Source of the DNA: Silene noctiflora
Taxonomy: Eukaryota > Streptophyta > Magnoliopsida > Caryophyllales > Caryophyllaceae
Direction of reading: 5' to 3'
DNA length: 20,845 nt
Assembly (NCBI GenBank): GCA_009801015.1
Contig: VHZZ01000510.1
Coordinates: 169,274-190,118 of the forward strand
Of this stretch, positions 1-9,504 are shown in pieces. The first letter of the stretch is position 1. Each line of letters starts with the position of its first letter. The translations under genes were made by a program, and so were the position numbers. The notes under the pieces are model-generated. The model did no database searches. It saw only the letters and a program-made list of their open reading frames with translations, and was not told the origin of the DNA.

Positions 1-105
1 GTATTAAACTTTATAAGTTATTTACTCTTATAACTTTTTAAAACACTTTTAAGTTGCTAAAAAAATCAACAATCACACATAGAAAAAAAAATATATTAAA
101 TTACA
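1..105. other. AT-rich sequence, no gene seen
   Basis: This edge stretch is strongly AT-rich and holds no coding signal on either strand. If the hAT-like sequence to its right were a simple insertion into the LINE, the rest of the LINE reverse transcriptase should resume here on the minus strand. I see no such coding sequence, so either the hAT-like element continues past the window edge or the LINE was cut by another event. Confidence 0.6.
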
Positions 106-273
106 TAAGTGAGGCTGAAAACCGGATACCGGATATATGAAAAAACCGGATATACGGTTTCCGTATATACGAAAAAATCGTATCAGACAAGGATATTAAA
201 AAAGGAGATTTAAAAAATCGGATATCCGATACGGTTTCTAAAACCGTATCGCATATCCGGTTTTGCTCACCCC
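106..273. mobile_element. hAT-like element terminus or short non-autonomous hAT element
   Basis: Read from 273 downwards on the minus strand, the sequence begins GGGGTGAGCAAAACCGGAT, closely resembling the terminal inverted repeat of many plant hAT (Ac/Ds-type) transposons. Several CCGGATA-like motifs occur in both orientations between 118 and 265, as in hAT subterminal regions. At 109-127 a diverged mirror copy (GTGAGGCTGAAAACCGGAT) could be the opposite terminus, making an element of about 168 bp. The flanking octamers (98-105 and 274-281) match at only 6 of 8 positions, so an 8-bp target duplication is weak. Alternatively this is one end of a larger element extending beyond position 1. No transposase is visible. 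Confidence 0.55.
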
Positions 274-281
274 AAATAAAA

Positions 282-2409
282 CCATAATGGACACCCTATC
301 CCCTCTACAAAACAGCAGGAAATCATCAGCAAAACACAGATGATGCAATTGCAGACCTCTACATAAAGGATGGTAATGGAACTCATTAAGAGTTGTGACC
401 ACATTTAAAATTCTGCTCAAGTACTCCATACACAATGTAAAAATAAGGGGAGACATAGGATCCTCCTGTATCAGCCCCCTCCTACCTTGAAAATATCCAA
501 AATTTGACCCATTCAAAGAAAGGGTAAACCATGGGGTACTAATACACACAATGATCCACTTGGTGAATCTTTCAGGAAACTTAAGGGCTTTCAACATTTG
601 AGCAATGAAATTCCACTCCACTGAATCATAGGCCTTCTTCAAATCAACCTTCATAATATATCTAGGAGAACAAGTTCTTCTCTGATACAGTCTGACCAGG
701 TCATGGCAAATGAGGATGTTATCAACTATATCCCTCCCTTTTATGAAAGCACTCTGAGTTGCACTTAGTATACAAGGTAACGCAGTGGCTAATCTGGTAC
801 AAATAACCTTAAAAATAATCTTATAGACCACATTGCAATAAGCAATAGGTCTGAAATCAGCTACACTAAGAGGTCTCTCTTTCTTGGGAATCAGAGTTAT
901 AGTAGTAGAATTAACCTGCCTCAACAGCTTACCAGTGTGAAAAAACTCCTGAACAACTTCAATAAGAGACTCTCCCACAATATCCTTAGCATCCTTAAAA
1001 AATTGGGAGTTATACCCATCAGGGCCAGGAGCCTTATTAGCAGGAATTGACAATAAAGCAGCCTAAATTTCAGAGACAGAAACCTCCCTGATCAACTCCA
1101 AACTCCGCTCTGCAGTCACCAGACTACCAGATCTCACAGTGAGTACATGAACATCATAAACCAGCTTATTTGATCCCAATAAACCTTGGTAATACTCAAT
1201 GAAAGCCAACTCAATATCTTGCATAGTAGTACATCTATTTCCATGCATATCATTAATTACCATCACTCTATTGTGAAGTCTCCTAGCTTTGATATAACTG
1301 TGAAAGAACCGGGTATTGTCATCACCTTCAGCTATCCATTGGATCTTAGCTTTTTGAGCCAAGAAGCTTCTCCTAGCCTATTCTAACTCTCTAAAACTCT
1401 GAGCGGTCATTCTTTCCTCCTGCTGAAGCACTACATTAGCAAGATCCCCATGTAATTTCTCCTGAATATGATGTAGATGAATTTTAAAAACCTTAGCAGA
1501 GGTTTCAATATTGGCAAAAGCAGTACCATTCAACTCTTTCAAAGGAGCTTTCAACAACTTAAGTTTTTTAACCAGTTGGAATATCTTGATGCCATGGACA
1601 GAGGTATCCCACACTGATTGAACAATAAGTAGGAATTCGGGATCTTTACCCCACATATTGTAATATTTAAAGCTTCCCTTGCTTCTCTCAGCCAACATAC
1701 AAAGAGCAATGGTACAAGGACAGTGATCAAACAGTCCTTCAGGGTAGAAGATAGTAGCAATTTCAGGGAAGGCATTCAACCACTCATCATTGCTCATGGC
1801 TCTATCAATCCTACTAAAAACCATTTCCCCAGGCTTATGCTTATTATTCCAGGTAAAGAAAGCCCCCTGAGCAAGCATATCCACAAGCCCACACTCTTGC
1901 ACACAAGCTTGAAAGTCCCTTAGCTCATAATTAGTGACCTCATAACCAATCCTTTCAGCCATAGAAAGGACATTATTAAAGTCACCTATCACCATCCAAG
2001 GCCCATTAATAATATCCCTCATAGCTTTCAAGGAATCCCATAAGGGTATTCTCTCATTTACTCTATTAAACCCATAAACAACTGATAACCACCACACCTG
2101 CCCAGTTGGAATATAAGTGATCTTTGTATAAATTACCTGAGCTTCAATATTAATAACATCAAGATTGTAATTCACAGCATCCCACAGGATCCAAATCTTA
2201 CCTCCTTCATGAGAGGCATTATTATGAACCAAGGACCAATGATTGCCAATACCCTGGTGTACTTTATTTATGGCATGAGATTTAACTCCAGTCTCAATCA
2301 AACCAAAAACTCCTACATTATTCTTATGCAAAAACCACCTAACATCACTTTGTTTATTTACATTATTAATACCTCTCACATTCCAAAACTCAATGCTACC
2401 CATTGTCAT
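282..2409 (-). pseudogene. LINE ORF2: APE endonuclease plus reverse transcriptase, two stops, C-terminus lost
   Basis: ORF2 would nick target DNA and copy the LINE RNA by target-primed reverse transcription. Translation starts at the ATG at 2409, immediately after an in-frame TAA. The endonuclease half shows NVRGIN, LIETGV, VYGFN, IGDFNN, TWNN and SRIDR; the usual SDH motif reads FDHCP, so its serine is replaced while Asp and His remain. A TAG at 1378-1380 interrupts the linker before AQKAKIQW, and another TAG at 1063-1065 lies just before the reverse transcriptase motif KAPGPDG. All three open segments are in the same frame, so the damage is point mutation, and both stops are consistent with CAG-to-TAG changes. 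The reverse transcriptase retains DLKKAYDS and the catalytic FADD, but the usual QGDP reads QEDP. The frame runs into hAT-like sequence shortly after CRGDRVSIMVL. Confidence 0.88.
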
Positions 2410-2518
2410 TTAGAGATGAACTACCCTCCAAGTCTCCTTCAAGGACTCTTCTATATAGCACTGAGTGCTCCAGAACTTCCATAAAGGTTCTCTTGTCACT
2501 CCCGGTTATTATCTCACC

Positions 2519-3700
2519 TTATCTTGTCATTTTGGTAATAATCCTAGCAGGGGTAAAAGTTGGAACCCCAGTAGGCATAGGAGTAGTCATGCCACCTATT
2601 TCTTCCAAACCCTGAGGAATCCCTCTATCCTGTGACACAATGAGAGGCAGAGGATCAGCACTCACAACTTCAACTGGATCTGGTACAACTTCACTGGGCA
2701 CAGGAACCTTCTTGGGCACCCACACCTTTCTACTAGGTCCAGCAGCCTTAGGTTGCTTAGTCTTCCTGCAATCCCTAACTATATTCCCCATCATTTTACA
2801 TTCAGAACATACAACTGGTTTCCATTCATAATGAACAATCTGTCGATGCAACACATCCAATTCATCATGAAATTGGATCACATTAGGCAACTCTTTCCCC
2901 ATTTTAACTTCCACCATCACCCGAGCATGACCAATAAATGTTTTCAGAAGGGTATTGTTGTCACATCTGAATGGTTTCCCTACTAATCCAGCTATCTTCA
3001 TCAAAGCATTCCCCCAAAACTTCAAGGGTAATCCATAAAACCTTATCCATATGGGAACTACATCCACAACCTCCTTCACCATTCTTAAATTCGGTGTCCA
3101 TTCCTTAACAACAAGTGGTTTGTTGTCAAAGAAAATGGGACCAGATTGTAATATTCGATTTTTCATTTCATCCATAGGGAATCGAACAAGAAACGTTCCA
3201 TTTGAATTAAACGAAATTTTATCATACTTTGTGTATCCCAAAACCCTCTTAATAAATTCATCAAGGACTTTAAAAGAAGGATTTGCACCCAGTACATAAC
3301 ACATAACTGCTGTAGACCAAAATTTCAGTTCAGTATCAACATTATCACTAGTAAGTTGCAGATAACTCACCGGAGAAGACGAAGCTGAACCATATGGTTT
3401 ATCCCTTCGAGAAACCTCCACCCAATCTGATTCTGAGGCACTCCCTTCTTCCGAGATCACATCCATGACATTACTGAAGTTATATGGTCGGATACTCGAG
3501 TCTTGATCAGGTGCGTGTTCATCAGGAGGATTATCCCCCAAAATCCCATCATCATCCTGATCAAAGACTTGAAATCGCGAACCACTATTATTATTATTAT
3601 TAGGCGTATTAGTACTAATTTGTGAGTTTTTGTAATTATTATTTGTTATTAAGTGTATACTTCTACTAGATTTAGGTGAATTCCGTCTCGCACGAGCCAT
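2519..3700 (-). CDS. LINE ORF1: DUF4283 and CCHC-type zinc-knuckle protein
   Basis: This 393-residue ORF encodes the nucleic-acid-binding ORF1 protein of a plant L1-type LINE, thought to package element RNA into ribonucleoprotein. An Asn/Ser-rich, low-complexity N-terminus (about residues 1-120) is followed by a DUF4283-type domain (about 125-275, with VPIWIRFYGLPLKFWG as the recognisable core) and a zinc knuckle at about 298-311. The knuckle reads CSECKMMGNIVRDC, so the histidine of CX2CX4HX4C is replaced by Asn, which should weaken zinc binding. A Pro/Val-rich tail follows. The frame is open, but with the damaged knuckle and dead ORF2 it is probably a relic, not a host gene. The ATG at 3700 lies about 50 bp inside the apparent element start. 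Confidence 0.85.
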   Translation of the reverse strand: MARARRNSPKSSRSIHLITNNNYKNSQISTNTPNNNNNSGSRFQVFDQDDDGILGDNPPDEHAPDQDSSIRPYNFSNVMDVISEEGSASESDWVEVSRRDKPYGSASSSPVSYLQLTSDNVDTELKFWSTAVMCYVLGANPSFKVLDEFIKRVLGYTKYDKISFNSNGTFLVRFPMDEMKNRILQSGPIFFDNKPLVVKEWTPNLRMVKEVVDVVPIWIRFYGLPLKFWGNALMKIAGLVGKPFRCDNNTLLKTFIGHARVMVEVKMGKELPNVIQFHDELDVLHRQIVHYEWKPVVCSECKMMGNIVRDCRKTKQPKAAGPSRKVWVPKKVPVPSEVVPDPVEVVSADPLPLIVSQDRGIPQGLEEIGGMTTPMPTGVPTFTPARIITKMTR

Positions 3701-3775
3701 TGCTGATCAAGAAGAAAGTCGCCCTAAATCACCTTCTCTCTCATCTCTCAATTAATAATATTATTATTAAGAGTT

Positions 3776-4620
3776 TTGAGTGAGTCTTATCTTAAAACTA
3801 GTGTATTTTAATTTAATATTATTCCCATTAAGTGGAAAAGGGGTGAAAGGATTAAAAAGCGCACAATTGATAAGAACAAACAAAATACCAATTAAAAACA
3901 TGTCAACATCCCTTGCACTTTCGAGAACCATCCTTCCAAAACATATTCTACAACTCAATTCCAATCTTTTAATAATCAATTATGAAGTATTATACTCCTT
4001 AAATATTGATAGACAACTCACTTCATCATATAATCTTTAGTTAACCTATCAATTATGTTGTCATCAAGAGTTATCAACATTATCTTTGCCCTTTAGAAAG
4101 TCTACAAATCATAAATTACCAAAAATTACCTTCAACTAATGCTTCACAATTACTTTAAGCTCAGATGACCTCTTACCCTACTCGTTCAACTAGCGGACAT
4201 CTATTATATAATTAAGTTTATTTAATTTAGTAGTATTATTTTTAAGTTAATAGTATTATATAATTAAGTTTATTCAAGTTTCGGGCACTACCCTTCAACC
4301 ATGAGGACAATTAATTCTTAGTTAGTCTTACTTTAGACGACGGTTATCAGTTTTTAACGGGAAAACGGATCCAAGTACTATCTTTTCTTGATAATAATAA
4401 AACAAACTTCTAATTATTTTTAGACAACTATTCTTATCAAAATGATACCTATTCGAATCTATTTTACTATTAAAAAGGAATTTGTGATTAATTCTATATT
4501 TCCTCAATTATTTGCCTAATTTTTGTATCTTTTATTCTACATTTCTACCAATCAATGACAACATACACCAACTAAAAAAAATCATTCCATCAACTCCCCA
4601 CTTTCCCAATAACACAAACC
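3776..4620 (+). promoter_or_regulatory. Intergenic region upstream of the aquaporin gene
   Basis: This AT-rich stretch lies between the LINE 5' end and the aquaporin TATA box and should contain the aquaporin's proximal promoter. No convincing ORF is present; the short open frames here lack family features. A 21-bp direct repeat occurs at 4202-4222 and 4254-4274. I could not assign specific cis-elements with confidence. Confidence 0.5.
4202..4274 (+). repeat. 21-bp direct repeat in the aquaporin upstream region
   Basis: Two identical 21-bp AT-rich copies (4202-4222 and 4254-4274, each containing ATATAATTAAGTTTATT) are 52 bp apart, with a related half-copy between them. They lie about 400 bp upstream of the predicted transcription start. 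They may be a local duplication; no function is evident. Confidence 0.7.
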
Positions 4621-4629
4621 TTTGTGTTG

Positions 4630-4636
4630 TATAAAA
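4630..4636 (+). promoter_or_regulatory. TATA box of the aquaporin gene
   Basis: TATAAAA sits 129 bp upstream of the aquaporin ATG. It is followed about 25-35 bp downstream by a pyrimidine-rich stretch (4655-4672) typical of plant transcription starts. That gives a 5'UTR of roughly 95-100 nt with no upstream ATG. Confidence 0.7.
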
Positions 4637-4675
4637 CCCATCATTCTCTCCTACATTTCTTCCACTCTCTACACA

Positions 4676-4703
4676 CCCCCCCAAAAAAAAAAAAAAAAAA
4701 AAA
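4676..4703 (+). repeat. C7-A21 homopolymer tract in the aquaporin 5'UTR
   Basis: Seven C residues are followed by 21 consecutive A residues inside the predicted aquaporin leader, ending 55 bp before the start codon. Such a tract is likely length-variable between individuals, and its exact assembled length should be treated with caution. Confidence 0.85.
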
Positions 4704-4758
4704 CTTCAACTTCATCAACTCTCCAAACCAAAGAAAACAAATCCAAAATAACACAAAA

Positions 4759-7180
4759 ATGGAGGGAAAAGAAGAGGATGTGAAACTAGGAGCAAACAAG
4801 TACTCAGAAAGACAACCAATAGGAACATCAGCACAAACCAAAGACTACAAAGAAGCGCCACCAGCACCATGGTTCGAGCCTGGTGAGCTCAAATCATGGT
4901 CATTTTATCGAGCCGGCATCGCCGAGTTTATAGCAACCTTCTTGTTCTTGTACATTACCATATTGACAGTTATGGGTGTTAAGCGTGCTCCAAATATGTG
5001 TGCTTCTGTTGGTATTCAGGGTATTGCCTGGGCTTTTGGTGGCATGATTTTTGCCCTTGTTTACTGTACTGCTGGTATTTCTGGTCAGTCTTTCTTTCCT
5101 CAACCTTCTTTTTCTTCATTTTTACGATATCTTAATATGAGACGCTCTCACTGCAGACTTGTCTGTGGACTCTGGTGGTTTAGCTGATTTGACTTTTATT
5201 CAGAAAGTATTGTTTGTGACTGTGACGGTGACGGTGACAGGCTTGTAACGTCTCGTACCCTATTTCCTTGTTAACATTATTTAAATTGGGTTTGTGACCG
5301 GTCAACAGTAAGAATTTGTTTTTTTTTTTTTGTTATATTGTAGGTGAGTTTTAGTAAAATGAAAATAAATTTTAGAAGCCTTGTTGTGATTTATTGCTTT
5401 GTGAACCTTAATTACCCTCTAATTGTCTGAAAGTTCGAATTTTTTTCCTTGCAAATTCATATTTAAGTCCACCAATTTTGCATTTTAGTTTAGTAGTAGC
5501 AATTTCGCCTATAAAGTTATACAAAATCTTAGTGTATTCGAGATCATTGAAGTCTTAAGCTTAAGACGGCCTTCTTTCATGCTATATCGTTCATTTGATA
5601 CTAGTTACTCTGAATAATCATTGGGTTGTAAGTTCAAGACCGTCTTAACTCGTAACCAAGACTAAGTCATAAAATTATAAATAAAGTGAATTACAAATTT
5701 GAAATTTGAAACACTACTGACGATACTTATTGGCAAAATTGCGCAGGTGGGCACATAAACCCAGCTGTAACCTTTGGGCTACTATTGGCAAGGAAACTGT
5801 CCTTAACAAGGGCACTCTTCTACATGATAATGCAATGTTTAGGAGCCATCTGTGGTGCAGGTGTGGTTAAGGGCTTCCAACCTAACCCATACCAGGTTCT
5901 GGGTGGTGGTGCCAATTCTGTCAACCCTGGTTACACCAAGGGTGATGGCCTTGGCGCTGAGATCGTTGGCACTTTCGTTCTTGTCTACACCGTCTTCTCG
6001 GCTACTGATGCCAAGAGGAGTGCTAGAGACTCCCATGTCCCTGTAAGTATACTCTAGCCTATCTCCTTAATGCCTGTACAATCCTATTGTTTTGGGCATG
6101 TGTAATTTGGTAATGTATATTACTCTTAAGTCGTAACCATAAAATCGAGAATTTGAATGTTCAAGTCTTAACCATTCAGTCATGTTAACGATAGTTTTGC
6201 ATGTCCAAGTCGTTGATTGCGTTGATACATTTATCATATTTAATGCTAGTTCAGTTGGTATAGTCATTAAAGCGTGGCTCAAAATCGGCCGCAATGACAC
6301 AGTGTTTGCCAATATTACGGTGAAGATAGAAATGAAATCTGATTTTGGTCTTTTACTTGGTTTCTATGCAAAAGCAATTACAACACCTAGGTGTTCTTTT
6401 TGAACTTTTGATGCATAAAAGATTGAAAAAGTTATGGCTTTATTTTTGGTTTATGAGGGAGGTTAGGGTCCCCTACCATGTGATTTGGGATTGTTAGGGT
6501 AAAAGCAGAGAGTTCACAGGAGATTGTGTCTTTTAAGTTATGGTCCATGTTTATGTATGGTAGGGTAACTTACCCATGTGATTTGGGATTATTTGGGGTA
6601 AAAGCACAGGGCTTACAGGAGTATTCTGTCTTGTGTGTTCTGCTCCATATTGATAAAAGCTGTGTTTGCCATGTGCTTCGTGTGTGTATCTTTGAGTTTT
6701 CAATGCTAACTGGATATTGCCTGTCCTGGTTAATTTTTGTACGATTTGTCATTTAGGTGTCTCGGCCATTTCTTTACTTTTCCGTTTTATGTATGGAAAA
6801 ACTGTTTAATAAATTTATATTGGGAAACTCTTGTAGATTTTGGCCCCTCTTCCAATCGGGTTCGCAGTATTTCTAGTTCACTTGGCAACCATCCCTATCA
6901 CCGGAACTGGTATTAACCCTGCAAGGAGTTTGGGAGCTGCAATCATCTTCAACCGTGAACAAGCATGGGACGACCACGTAAGTTATCGACTCCATATGCA
7001 CTGCTGGATGACTATCTCCTTTCTTGTGATTAAACTGTTAACTAATTGTCTTAAAATAAATGTATATTGCAGTGGATATTCTGGGTTGGACCCTTCATTG
7101 GAGCTGCTCTTGCTGCTGTGTACCACCAGATTGTCATTAGAGCCATTCCCTTCAAATCCGGAAGCAGGGCTACCATATAA
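4759..7180 (+). CDS. PIP1: Plasma-membrane intrinsic protein, PIP1-class aquaporin (four exons)
   Basis: This gene encodes a plasma-membrane water channel of the MIP family, PIP1 class; PIP1 proteins usually traffic and work best in heterotetramers with PIP2 partners, and some conduct CO2 or small solutes. Coding exons are 4759-5083, 5747-6042, 6837-6977 and 7073-7180, with GT-AG introns of 663, 794 and 95 bp; joining them gives 289 residues, the normal PIP1 length. The long acidic N-terminus beginning [11 protein letters not shown] is PIP1-like. NPA motifs fall at about 113-115 and 234-236. The aromatic/arginine filter reads Phe93, His222, Thr231, Arg237, as in water-selective PIPs. Loop B RKLS (Ser127, a phosphorylation site in PIPs) and loop D His205 (the pH-gating histidine) are present, as is the loop A cysteine (Cys81). 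The C-terminus is short and lacks the PIP2 phosphoserine tail. The gene appears intact. Intron positions were chosen from family conservation and GT-AG signals. Confidence 0.95.
5553..5652. mobile_element. Possible small MITE in aquaporin intron 1
   Basis: Intron 1 contains an inverted pair around TTAAGACGG: at about 5559-5572 on the plus strand, and as CCGTCTTAA at about 5640-5648. They enclose roughly 75 bp of unrelated AT-rich sequence. The arrangement resembles a short non-autonomous transposon, and related GACGG/CCGTC motifs recur elsewhere in the window. No clear target duplication was found. Confidence 0.4.
6451..6648 (+). repeat. Imperfect tandem duplication of about 98 bp in aquaporin intron 2
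   Basis: Two adjacent diverged copies share CCATGTGATTTGGGATT exactly (6476-6492 and 6574-6590, offset 98 bp), then GGTAAAAGCA and ACAGGAG at matching distances. The unit spans roughly 6451-6548 and 6549-6648. It is intronic and does not affect coding sequence. Confidence 0.8.
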
Positions 7181-7987
7181 TTTCGATGCTACTCGACCTA
7201 TCTATAATTTCGATGCCTTTATCCTCATTTGTTCCGTAGAACGTTGTTTGTTTTGTGCTAGATGAGTGTAAATTCGTAATTGTTGGTTGATGTACTGAAT
7301 GTTGTTGTAATCGAGAAGTATTCTTTTATTTGAGTTTCGTCCTACATTATTCAAAGCTAGCAGATCAAATACTCCTGCTCGAGATTCATCAGGCATGTAT
7401 TGTACGAAGTAGTAGTAGACTAGCCCCCTCTCGCTCCACCATTGCATTAAAAAAAAAAACTTGAACCGAGCTTGTGGGCTGTAATTGGCCCAATTCTCTC
7501 ATCAGGCCTTTTAAATCAGAATGATTGGGCTGACGAGATACAAATTGATGTTGCAAGAGAATTACTAGTAGCTAAATGTGTTTGACTACAATGGCAATTA
7601 CATTGAGAAAAAAATTACATAAAAAAAAAATTCAAGATATAATGTTTTCATTCAAGCATATTTGAATGTTCCTTTTATTATCATGCCAAAAAAATTACAA
7701 CTGTGTTGCACCGGTACATTAAGCTCTCAAATACACGAGACGCATATATTTAAGCACAAGAGCAAGTCATAACACGAGATTTGGGTGAAGAGTGTCGAAT
7801 ACTCCTCTCGCGTTGGTATTGAATCGGGAACTGTTGCAACTCATCTTCGTTGTCATCGTCGAGCTCGTGCAGTCGTGCAACTCGTCGAAATCCATCAAAT
7901 TAAGTACTGTATCTGAAATGTGCAAGTATAATAGATGTAAAAAATCACTATTACTGTAATACTGTCTAGTGTCTATCCCTATTGGAA
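7181..7987. other. Convergent intergenic region: 3'UTRs of the aquaporin and RAV genes
   Basis: The aquaporin and RAV genes end towards each other here. The left part (7181 to about 7340) should be aquaporin 3'UTR; it is T-rich with TGTA motifs near 7290-7310, but no single canonical AATAAA was singled out. The right part should be RAV 3'UTR read on the minus strand, including a 49-codon coding-like open stretch at 7750-7899. No RNA gene was recognised. Confidence 0.55.
7750..7899 (-). other. Short coding-like open stretch downstream of the RAV gene
   Basis: On the minus strand, the frame between a TAA at 7900-7902 and a TAA at 7750-7752 is open for 49 codons. It reads as a plausible charged protein tail, containing HELDDDNEDELQQFPIQYQ. 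There is no initiating ATG at its beginning, and the stretch is markedly richer in GC than its surroundings. A splice-acceptor-like TTTCAG lies near 7916, just upstream in the transcript. It could be a captured gene fragment, a remnant exon or chance. I do not recognise the family. Confidence 0.25.
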
Positions 7988-8980
7988 TTACTCTTGTTTA
8001 GGTGAAATCTGCACACCAAAAAGCTTAAAACCCTTGTTTTCACTTTCATTTACTGTTTCCTCAATTTTACCCTTCTTTTTTACTAACTCGACAACATTTG
8101 AAGCTTCTTCCTGCATACTTCTTTTACTTGATGAATTACCTTCTTTTACTTCTTCACTTGCATTAAACCCGATAACATCAATCATGTAAAACTTTTCTAC
8201 TGCTTCATTTCCTTTACTATTTTCACAAGTGTAAAAAACCACAGTATCTTTGGCTTCCAAATGTTTTACCCTAACAAAATTATTCCATCCCTTTGTAAAA
8301 ACATAACTTGAGCTACTTTGCCAAAAACAATACCGAAATTTCCAATCCCTCATCGATTTGTCCAAGAATGTAAACTCCATATCACCACCACCACCAATGC
8401 CTTGGCCATCAAGTTCATCTCGGTTGAAATACTTAATGGCATACCGCTTTGGAATCACAAGCCGATTTAGCTTTCCCACATCACTCGGTGTCAACTCCTT
8501 CCGAAAAAGCTCCTTACGGATATAACCGTCTTTATTACTTTGGGAACTATTAACTGAACTTGAATTTGACCCATTATTAACTTGCAAACTTGTGACAAAC
8601 TCAAAGAGTTTAGTATGATAAGACCCATCCTTGATCATGTTCAAAACTTGGTCACGTGTATAATGCCCTTGAAATGTTGGCTCATGAGTCGTAACGTCGT
8701 TAACCGGGAAGTTCCTTTGTGAGTCCGCTGCATTGCCATGTCTTAGATTGATAGCCGCACTGTCATAGGCAACCGCGGCCAAATCCTCAGTCCTGAAAGT
8801 ACCTAGCCATATACGTGTATGGTCCGCGTAAATTTGAGCACCCCAATTACCATTAGCCTGAGGGACAACACCCTTAAATCTTGAGCTAGGCTTAGTCTTA
8901 TTTGGTATCGGAGAGGAAGAACCACTCGAATCTGAGCCTCTCGATTTCGTTACTGTGCTTGATATCATCTCTTCTTCCAT
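7988..8980 (-). CDS. RAV-type transcription factor with AP2 and B3 DNA-binding domains
   Basis: This single coding exon encodes a 330-residue nuclear regulator of the RAV family, which is plant-specific and binds bipartite sites with one AP2 and one B3 domain. After a Ser-rich N-terminus, the AP2 domain occupies about residues 34-92 (SSRFKGVVPQANGNWGAQIY, then RIWLGTF). The B3 domain follows from about 157-270 (LFRKELTPSDVGKLNRLVIP, then KGWNNFVRVKHL). A C-terminal KLFGV motif at 319-323 matches the R/KLFGV repression motif of RAV/TEM proteins, so it is probably a transcriptional repressor. The EPTFQ and DQVLNMIKDGSY linker resembles the Arabidopsis At1g50680/At1g51120 subclade more than TEM1. 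The length is near the family norm (about 330-360). The start at 8980 is supported by the Met-rich acidic opening and the splice acceptor just upstream. The gene appears intact. Confidence 0.93.
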   Translation of the reverse strand: MEEEMISSTVTKSRGSDSSGSSSPIPNKTKPSSRFKGVVPQANGNWGAQIYADHTRIWLGTFRTEDLAAVAYDSAAINLRHGNAADSQRNFPVNDVTTHEPTFQGHYTRDQVLNMIKDGSYHTKLFEFVTSLQVNNGSNSSSVNSSQSNKDGYIRKELFRKELTPSDVGKLNRLVIPKRYAIKYFNRDELDGQGIGGGGDMEFTFLDKSMRDWKFRYCFWQSSSSYVFTKGWNNFVRVKHLEAKDTVVFYTCENSKGNEAVEKFYMIDVIGFNASEEVKEGNSSSKRSMQEEASNVVELVKKKGKIEETVNESENKGFKLFGVQISPKQE

Positions 8981-8995
8981 TATTTACTAATTCTT

Positions 8996-9504
8996 CTGTC
9001 AAAATCAAAATCATACTAAAATAATTCGGTAATTCAATTAAATCTTGGGTAACACAATTCTATTATTCTATTATTATCAAACAAGATCAAGATTTAATAT
9101 TTTTCGACCAAGATTGGAATGAAGAAATGTTTCTCCCTACAATGTTTTTTCTGTTTTTGTAAAATCGTCTTATTTAAACCGGTTTCGACATATTTATAGA
9201 AAGATGAGTTCATGTTCTTGTCAAATACAAATACAAAGTGTCAACAACAGCAACAATACTTTGTCAACAAGAAAATCAAGAATTCACAAAGATCATAATT
9301 CATTAAACAGCTCTAGTTATCCAACAGTTCAACAATTTTATAAGTTTCAAACTTACTAACACACATAAACAAACTAGTACACCAGTACTCCTTGACATTC
9401 AACTACTTATTGGTTACGTACTTCCGTTTCATTAACATATATATATACTCCTCGCAAATGAATAAAAACGTAAATACAAACCCAAAATAAAAATATTTGC
9501 TTAC
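8996..9504 (-). other. Predicted 5'UTR intron of the RAV gene
   Basis: Read on the minus strand, a consensus donor (AAG followed by GTAAGCA) begins at 9504, and a T-rich tract ending in TTTTGACAG closes at 8996, only 15 bp before the start codon. Splicing would remove 509 nt and leave a leader with no upstream ATG, whereas the intron itself contains several ATGs. The TATA box at about 9587 lies at the right distance for a short first exon (about 9505-9555). No transcript evidence is available. Confidence 0.65.

Larger units (their letters stand above)
274..3755 (-). mobile_element. L1-type LINE retrotransposon, degenerate, lacking its 3' part
   Basis: This minus-strand non-LTR retrotransposon has the standard plant L1 layout: a short 5'UTR (about 3701-3755), an ORF1 nucleic-acid-binding protein (2519-3700), a 109-bp spacer, and ORF2 encoding an APE-type endonuclease followed by reverse transcriptase. 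LINEs are usually truncated at the 5' end because reverse transcription aborts. Here the 5' end looks nearly complete, and it is the 3' portion (C-terminal reverse transcriptase, RNase H if present, 3'UTR and poly(A)) that is missing, at the junction with hAT-like sequence near 274. Two in-frame TAG stops in ORF2 show that it cannot act autonomously. The exact 5' boundary and target duplication could not be determined. Confidence 0.85.

Noticed and set aside
3767-4040. Overlapping short open frames on both strands between the LINE and the aquaporin gene
   Set aside because: They lack motifs and fall in AT-rich promoter DNA; their length is expected by chance.
4624-4758. N-terminal extension of the aquaporin frame starting at a GTG codon
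   Set aside because: It overlaps the TATA box and the poly(A) tract of the leader, lacks an ATG, and PIP1 proteins conventionally begin at the Met at 4759.
5084-5187. Aquaporin exon 1 frame continuing past residue 108
   Set aside because: A GT donor at 5084 and the matching GGHINPA continuation at 5747 show that this is intron read-through.
6245-6270. tRNA A-box-like TAGTTCAGTTGG in aquaporin intron 2, considered as a tRNA or SINE head
   Set aside because: No B box at the proper distance, no cloverleaf and no 3' tail could be found.
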